This document shows positions 57,918 through 64,000 of a DNA stretch of 64,000 bases, in pieces. The notes below the pieces were generated by a model, which was given only the letters and a program-made list of their open reading frames with translations, was not told the DNA's origin and searched no databases. The position numbers and the translations under genes were made by a program. The stretch comes from Pseudopyrenochaeta lycopersici (taxonomy: Eukaryota > Ascomycota > Dothideomycetes > Pleosporales > Pseudopyrenochaetaceae): positions 1 through 64,000 of the forward strand of contig NHZP01000089.1 of the NCBI GenBank assembly GCA_003313425.1, in the 5' to 3' direction. Every line of letters begins with the position of its first letter. Positions within the stretch are counted from its first letter, which is position 1.

Positions 57918-58522
57918 CGCTATCAAATCTAACTAGTACATTATGCTAAATATTTAGAAGTAGACCCTTAGGGCTATCTAGATAGTTAGTGTCTTTAATT
58001 AGCTCCTGTTTGATAGGTGTAGAAGCTATTACGCAGGAATTGTAATAAATGTACGTAATAATTAAGTAGTAAGTAGTTTGGTGTCTGATAACAGAGATAT
58101 AGAAGCGACAAGGGAAGCCTTTAAGTTATTATGTAGTAAGGTAAAGGTGAGAGCAAACAGCAGGCTACACAGGTGGCCTATGCGCTGCGCCAGCGAGTAG
58201 AATAGGTGCCCACCTACGTACAACCTCTAAAAAAAGTTAGATTACTATAAAAATAGGATTAATTAAAAGCTTGTATTAAGTTCTATAGTCCTATAGTTTA
58301 TTACAAAAGTTTATTGCAGCGTTGCTGCGCTATACGCTGGGAGAGCCCGTTTGCTAGCTACATTAACTTACTCTTACCTTCACCTTTACCTTTACTAAAG
58401 GTGACATATTAGTCTAATAAGCTCGATTTCTGCTTTCTTCCTCTACCTATCTACACTAAATTTCTACCTCTATAATTAGCTGCGCTCTATTAAATTTACT
58501 ACTCTCTATTAAGTTGAATATA

Positions 58523-59075
58523 ATAGCTAGAACTAGACCTCCTCCTAAGCGTCTAACGACTGGCAGTAAGGCTCCTAGGAAGACTGTAACTAGCGGCAGT
58601 GTGCCTGCAAAGGATCTAGCTAGTAAATCTGCGCGAAAGACAATAACTACTTCTAATATAGTTAAGAAAAAGCGTCGCTAGAAGCTAGGTAGTAAGTTAT
58701 TATAGTTTCTTATTACAGTTATAAGCTAATTATTTGCAGCAGTAGTAATTTAAGAGATTAAAAGATACTAAAAGTCTACTGATCTGCTTATTCGCAAGCT
58801 TCTGTTCTCCCGCCTCGTCCGTGAAATAGCCTAAGAGTTCTAGCAAGGACTGCGCTTCTAGAGTAGTGCAATTAAGGCTCTCTAAGAGTTAGTTAAGTCG
58901 TTTCTAGTTAGTTATTTTAAAGGTAACTATCGCCTTAATATTTTTATTATATATATACTAATTTTTAGTAGACTGTATGATAAATACAATCTATGCAAAG
59001 AGAGTTACTATTCAGCATAAGGATTCTGCGTTAGTAAGGCGATACTATAACAGGTTTCTACTAGATTTCTTCTAA
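58523..59075 (+). pseudogene. divergent histone H3-like gene carried inside the hAT transposon
   Basis: Three exons: 58523-58691, 58740-58922 and 58969-59075 (introns GTAAGT..GCAG, 48 bp; GTAACT..TTAG, 46 bp), 153 codons. The start codon now reads ATA. The tail reads ARTRPPPKRLTTGSKAPRK and, after about 10 extra residues, SKSARKT. After intron 1 comes LGTVVI*EIKRY*KSTDLLI, then RKLLFSRLVREIA*EF and GLRF*SSAIKAL*ELV (alpha-N, alpha-1 and alpha-2 of H3, with each Gln codon turned to TAA/TAG). Exon 3 gives INTIYAKRVTIQHKDSALVR, the alpha-3 region. Five of the stops fall where canonical H3 has Gln (four) or Arg (one). A RIP origin is therefore likely, and the gene was probably intact when the element last moved. 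Canonical H3 is 135-136 residues; the extra length is the tail insertion and a C-terminal extension. It is not CENP-A-like in an obvious way. Confidence 0.88.
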
Positions 59076-59463
59076 TAGGTATTAGTTTTCTCTAGGTAGC
59101 AGTCTTCTTTAGGCAGTAGATTTGTCTAGCAGTAGCTTTCTCTAAGTAGTTACAATGTATAAATTACAATTTGCGACAGTTCCTAAACAACACGGCAACC
59201 CTTAAACTGTAATAATTAGCTGTAGTAAATACCTAACCCTAATTAGTTAGTAGTAACCCTAATATAAAAAACGTGATTACTCAGACCTAAGCCAACCTCA
59301 CCCTAATAACCCTAGCCCTAACCTCAACCCATTCACAGTAACCTCAACCTATACCTATTACTAGCGTATAAAGATTGGGTATAGAGCTGGGTTGGGTACG
59401 GGTCTTATGTAATCAAACCCAACCCAACCCCAACCTATACCCATTTGCCACCCTAGTGCAGGC

Positions 59464-62400
59464 GCTTTGTTACGAACAGGAAGTAGGAAGGCGGCGGTTA
59501 TGAGGATGAGGGAGGACTCAGGAGGCACGGACGACCAACGTGGAGACCGAGCCTCTAAACCAACCGATAACGCCAGGATTACGTAATCCTAGAAAACCCA
59601 CGCTAAGACAGACTATATTCTATAGGATAGAGACAAACCTAGAAATCCTAGAGAGGGCCTTATAGAAATCCTATAAGATAATTATGTATATAGACTCGCA
59701 TAATATAGCCCTATAGTATATTGTAATTAACTTAAGATAATCTATAAGTATACTACTATTTAATATTTCTACTTTTAACCTAGCCTGTATATCTATAGAA
59801 TACTCTAAAGATACTAACTAGTTAATACTAGTTACTTTATATTATAACTACTTAATTAGATCTTTAATATTTTAATTACTCTTAAGATAAGTAGCCCTAG
59901 TAAATACGTAGCTACCCTTAACTCTTTAACTATAACTACTAAAGGTAGCCTAATTAGTAAACCTACTACGTTTAGTAGTAATAGATAATATCTAAAAGGA
60001 TAGTTACTCTAACTTAACCTGTACTTTTACCTTTATAAGGATATTACTAAAAGTAATAAAGTACCTATTATAATTACTTACCTTATAGGTAAGGTACTAG
60101 ACTAGGTTACGCTATAACTAGAATAATATATAGACTAGGAAGTTATTAATATAGATAATATAAAATTATTTAAGGATTAGAATAAGTTTAAAAAGTATAT
60201 TTAGTAAATTTTTAGAATACAGACTAAGAAAGTTACGGCAGAACAACATATAGAGGAACTTAAACAGCACACCTCTATTACTAACTATACTAATAGGTTT
60301 AAGTAGTATTCTATTATTATTAGATAGGATAATAAAGCTCTTAAATAAATATTCTAATAAGGCCTAAAACTATAGGTTAGAGAGGAACTTATAAGAACAG
60401 GATGCGTTATTAAAGACCTTAATAACCTAATTAATAACTACATAAGAATTAATAATAACTTATATAAACTAAACTAAGAACTATAAAGCTATAGAAAAAG
60501 AAGAATAAACTACATAGGTACATAAAAAGGCTATGTTTACTACTTTAGAAATACTTATACTACTAGTTACTATACTTCTAGTAAACTAGAACTAATATAT
60601 CTAAATAATATTAATAAAAAGTAAGAAAATAAGAAAGTAGGAAACTAGAAGACAGATATAGAGAAGTTAAATAGAAATTACTATAATTATAAGAAGAAAG
60701 AACACTTTATAAAGAATTATAGGTAAAAGAATAAAGTTACTTAACTTAAAGTTAATATAATTAAAAACTTTAATAATACCTAATTTAGGGACTAGGAAGT
60801 AGTTACTATACCTAACTATAGTACTAGACCCTTATTACTACTATAGTAGGATAATAACTAAATTATAGGAACCTATAGATAGGTTCCCTTAAATATATAG
60901 GAGATTAACTAGAATAATAAGGCTCTAGCAGAACTATATTCAGGGACCCTAGTTAACTAGGACTAACTACTACCTATAGAAAGTATTAAAGAAGTATAAG
61001 TACTAGATAACAAAATATAGAGAATATAAGGTATAACAGCACTATAGAAAATATATAGTAAGAAATACGTATACACGCGATACTAAGACTAGAAAATAAA
61101 GTGTAAACCCTTAAACTAGAATAATATATATTAAGAATATATACTAGAAAATATTAAGTATATTAGATTCTTTACAGAATAAGCTAAGCAGTAAATTAAA
61201 CAGAAAGCTACAGCCTAAGTAGAGAAAGGACGAAGACTCTTCTAGTATAATTATAACTAGAGAAACCTAAGACATAGACTACTATTATACTTCTACTGCA
61301 TATATAACTACTACAACTACTATTACGCTATTAAGCTATGAGAAGGACACTTCCTAATACTAAAAGGGGCGTGTAAGTAGTAATAGTATAACTGCTAGTA
61401 AGATAATTACATTAACTATTTATAGGACAAATAAATAATAAATTATTTCCTAGGATATAATAATAAGTACACTGTAAACTAAAACATTATTATAAATAAG
61501 CGATACACTAATAAATTATAGCAGACCTGTATAAATCTAGGATGTAAACGCTATAAGCTAGAAAAGGAAGTAAACAGTTTTAAGGAAAATTCTTTTTTAG
61601 ACAGAAACTAGAAACTAAACCTTCCTATAGCGAGAAGGCTAGAACTAGATAAGAGATTTATCTACAATTAGATAGTACTAATAAGTAGTGTTAGGCTATC
61701 TAACAAAAGGAAGAGAGTCTCTTCTAACTTAGAATAAAAATCTAAGGAAAGGAGCTAAAGGCACTAATAGATTCTAGATTATAAGCAAACTGCATCTCTA
61801 AGATAGCTATATTAAAAGTAGGGCTACAACCTGTCTTAAAGAAAACACCCTACTAAATAACAGTAGCAAATAGAAAATTAAGAAGGATAATAACCTATAA
61901 AGTTACTACTAACCTTAGCCTAGCCTCTAAAACATACTAGGTTAGACTAGACGTCTTTAGGACGGCCGCCTATAATATTATACTAGGACTACCTTAGTTA
62001 AGATACTGTAACCTAGTAATTAACTAGATAAAATAAAAAGTATCTATACATATAAAAGATAACGCGAGAATACCTATATAATAGTCGCATACTTTAGTAG
62101 ATAAGAAGATAATAATAAGTATTAAGCCTTTATAAAAAGCTAAGAAACAGCTACTTTATTAGTAGCTAGTAAAGAACACTAAGAAGAATAAGAAGTTAGT
62201 TACTACTCTTAAAATTCTAGAAGAATGTAAGGAATTTAGAGATATATTTACTAAAAAGGTAAGAAAGGAAGTACTACTAAAATACTAAGAATAGGACTAT
62301 AAGATAGAACTTATAAAAGGTAAGTAGCCTAAGTTTATACTAATATACTGCCTAAGTAATTATAAGCTAGGCGTCTTAAAGAAATATATTAATAAAAATT

Positions 62401-62656
62401 TAGTAAAGAGTTCTATTAGGAAATCTAAGTCCTTAGCAGGATATCCTGTTCTATTTACGCTAAAGAAAGATAAAGCGCTAAGGTTATATATTAACTATAG
62501 AAAGTTAAATAATATTACTAAAAAGAATTACTATCTACTACCTAATATATAAGAACTACGCGATAGATTAATAGAAGCTTAATACTTTACTACGCTAGAC
62601 TTAAGAAGAGCGTATAACCTTATTAGAATAAAAGAAGGAGAGGAATAGAAGACTAC
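59464..62656 (+). mobile_element. Ty3/gypsy element (LTR-gag-protease-RT), RIP-damaged, interrupted
   Basis: The right part of the 5' LTR ends near 59874 (CTTTAATA) and is shared with 29745-29881; its left border is uncertain (perhaps about 59565). Gag at about 60235-60480: HIEELKQHTSITNYTNRFKQ, REELIRTGCVIKDLNNLINN. A CCHC-like knuckle at about 60670-60725 has Cys codons changed to Tyr (YNYKKKEHFIKNY). Protease at about 61745-62000 (LKALIDSR, ISKIAILKVGLQPVLKKTPY, YNIILGLPQLRY). RT begins at 62290 (PKFIPIYRLSNYKLGVLKKY, AGYPVLFTLKKDKALRLYIN, YFTTLDLRRAYNLIRIKEGE) and stops at 62656, where another LTR is inserted. The rest of RT, RNase H and integrase would lie beyond that insertion. Confidence 0.85.
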
Positions 62657-62924
62657 TGTAATGGGCTGCGCCCTTTAAGCAGGAGAGGCTTCGCTACTAT
62701 CGCACGGGGAAAGAACTCCTTAATCTCCTCTGCCCCCTTTTCTTATTAGCTCGTACAAGTTAGCAGCTAGAGGAGCACGTTCCTCTTCGCTCGTACGAAT
62801 ATATATATATATCCTCTAAGGATACCTGTAACCTCTTCTCTATCTTTCTCCTTCTGTAGTATAGGACAAATGCACACTTGTTAGTTAGGCCTCTTCGCCC
62901 ATAATATAAGGAGAAAGATTAACA
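62657..62924 (+). repeat. 5' LTR of a third gypsy-type element
   Basis: TGTAATGGGCTGCGCCC.. to ..GATTAACA, about 268 bp, inserted in the RT frame of the preceding gypsy element after ACTAC. The end was chosen by the CA dinucleotide and the nearby gag start; the partner LTR and target duplication lie outside the window. Confidence 0.6.
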
Positions 62925-62937
62925 ACCTAAAAAAATA

Positions 62938-64000
62938 ATGGACGGACACTAAGGGCCCTTAAACTAACAAGCGTACGAGCTACAATAACAAGAGCACTAG
63001 ATACAGATGACAGGAGCCTTAGGACAGCAGCAACACCAGCTGCACTAGCACGCACCTCAGCAACACCAGTTGCATCAGCACGACCCCTAACAACTACGCA
63101 ATAACCAACCCTCAGCAGAAGATCTATTAGCAACAGTCAACTCCTTATAAGACAGCCTTAACAAGTTAGCTAGTTAACAGCAGAGCCAGCCGTACGAGTT
63201 ATTGCAGAACTAAGTTTAAGAGCTAAAGAACTTAGTCGCTAAATTAAGCAGTGCACAGATAGTACGCACAGTCTCTACCCCCTTTTTAACAGAACAGCAA
63301 GACTCTCCTGTATAAGAGATTAGGAAACTAAGACTACTAAATATAGAAGTCTTTAAGAAAGGCTTACACGAGTAATATCTTTAATAGAAAATAAAGGTCT
63401 AAGCAAAGCTGTACAGAGACTGTGCAGCCTACCCGGACGATAATAGTAGAGTAAATTACGTTATTACTCGTACGACAGGCTAAGCGTTTAACGCCCTTAG
63501 CCTATATGTAATAAACCTTATAAATAGGCTAGTAACGCTATCTCTCCTTAAGCTATAGTCCTACTTTAATAACTTCTTTAAAGACCCTATAGTAAGAGAG
63601 AAAGCCCTTAAATACCTCTATACAACTAAGTAAGGAAGAACGGAATTTAACCCTTATATCTAAGCGTTTAACCTTAAGCTCCTTAAAGCTAGGTTAGACA
63701 ACGCAAGCTACGTTTAGAAGATTAACTATCTTAAGAGCAGCTTAAATAGTAAGCTGCTAAGGACCTAAGTAGGTTATTAACTACTGTTTAGAGAAATATA
63801 CAAAGAGTTCGTACGACAGACTAAGGTAACCTAAGAAAATTTAAGAGCTGTAGAGAGAATTACTACAAGTAAGAGCTATATAGGCGAAGCGTACAACACG
63901 TAGAGCTAACTAATAACTTAAAGAGATAATAATAAGATAGACTAGATAACTTCTATAGGAGCTTACTAGCTCCGTGCGAAACCTAGAAAAGAATTCTAAG
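62938..64000 (+). pseudogene. gypsy-type Gag, RIP-stopped, continues past the window
   Basis: From ATG 62938 one frame runs to the window end with TAA/TAG stops only. The N-terminus is Gln/His-rich (GALGQQQHQLH; APQQHQLHQHDP), then SAQIVRTVSTPFLTEQQ. The retrotransposon Gag core follows: LYRDCAAYPDDNSRVNYVIT, AFNALSLYVINLINRLVTLS, SYFNNFFKDPIVREKALKYL, GRTEFNPYI, FVRQTKVT. The short minus-strand frame at 62927-63133 is a shadow of the repeat-rich N-terminus. Confidence 0.8.

Larger units (their letters stand above)
53578..59455. mobile_element. 5,878-bp hAT transposon carrying transposase, an unknown ORF and a histone H3-like gene
   Basis: Starts TAGGGTGGCAAATGGGT (53578) and ends ACCCATTTGCCACCCTA (59455), a perfect terminal inverted repeat of 17 bp. 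It is flanked by the perfect 8-bp duplication GTGCAGGC (53570-53577 and 59456-59463), the hallmark of hAT insertion. The subterminal regions are rich in GGGTTGGG/GGGTTAGGG-type repeats. Gene order inside: transposase (minus, 53923-56538), unknown ORF (minus, about 56825-57917), histone H3-like gene (plus, 58523-59075). All three are inactivated by TAA/TAG codons in the RIP pattern. A 3'-end fragment of the same family lies at 37140-37406. Confidence 0.95.

Noticed and set aside
58523..59075. Centromeric CENP-A/CenH3 as the identity of the H3-like gene
   Set aside because: The tail and loop keep more canonical H3 features (KAPRK, SARK, KSTDLLI) than typical CENP-A; it cannot be excluded without a tree.
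1..64000. CRISPR arrays, bacterial operons, ribosome binding sites, rRNA or tRNA genes
   Set aside because: None seen; intron-containing genes and RIP show a fungal nuclear sequence.

Overview
This window looks like part of a filamentous ascomycete (Pezizomycotina) genome. It has short fungal introns (about 48-79 bp, GT..AG), fungal secreted hydrolases and P450s, and large AT-rich blocks of transposons that carry the mark of repeat-induced point mutation (RIP). In those blocks CpA/TpG has largely become TpA, so reading frames keep their length but CAA, CAG and TGG codons read as TAA or TAG. TGA stops are rare and CpG is kept.

Layout. 1-15 kb is nested, RIP-damaged transposons: a minus-strand retroelement; a long plus-strand ORF (about 3.35-8.46 kb) split by a Fot1/pogo element with perfect 43-bp inverted repeats; a plus-strand Ty3/gypsy pol (PR-RT-RNase H) holding a solo LTR with an AATAG target duplication; and a minus-strand gypsy remnant split by another solo LTR. 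15-24 kb is a less damaged gene island: a dead FAD L-amino-acid-oxidase gene, a dead PQ-loop membrane protein gene and an intact GH27 alpha-galactosidase. 24.3-29.7 kb is a full-length Ty1/copia element with 123-bp LTRs and a 1,607-codon gag-pol frame killed by stops. 30-34 kb holds a Fot1-like transposase fragment and a related 226-bp MITE. An intact tannase/feruloyl-esterase gene lies at 34.4-36.0 kb. 36-40 kb is repeat debris, including the 3' end of a second hAT copy. An intact SPX-EXS (SYG1/XPR1) gene lies at 40.0-42.5 kb.

43.0-52.8 kb carries four metabolic genes side by side, all dead: a BAHD-type acyltransferase, a microsomal P450, a berberine-bridge-type FAD oxidase and a P450-reductase fusion that is cut off at the next repeat block. 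This looks like the remains of a secondary-metabolism cluster.

53.6-59.5 kb is one 5,878-bp hAT transposon with clear terminal inverted repeats and a perfect 8-bp target duplication. It carries a RIP-damaged hAT transposase, an unrecognised second ORF and, facing the other way, a three-exon gene that reads as a divergent histone H3. A histone H3-like gene as transposon cargo is the most unusual thing here. From 59.5 kb to the end there is a gypsy element (gag-PR-RT) interrupted by the LTR and gag of another gypsy element that runs off the window.

The genes that look intact are the alpha-galactosidase, the tannase-family esterase and the SYG1-like protein. All calls come from reading the sequence by eye; no searches or alignments were run.
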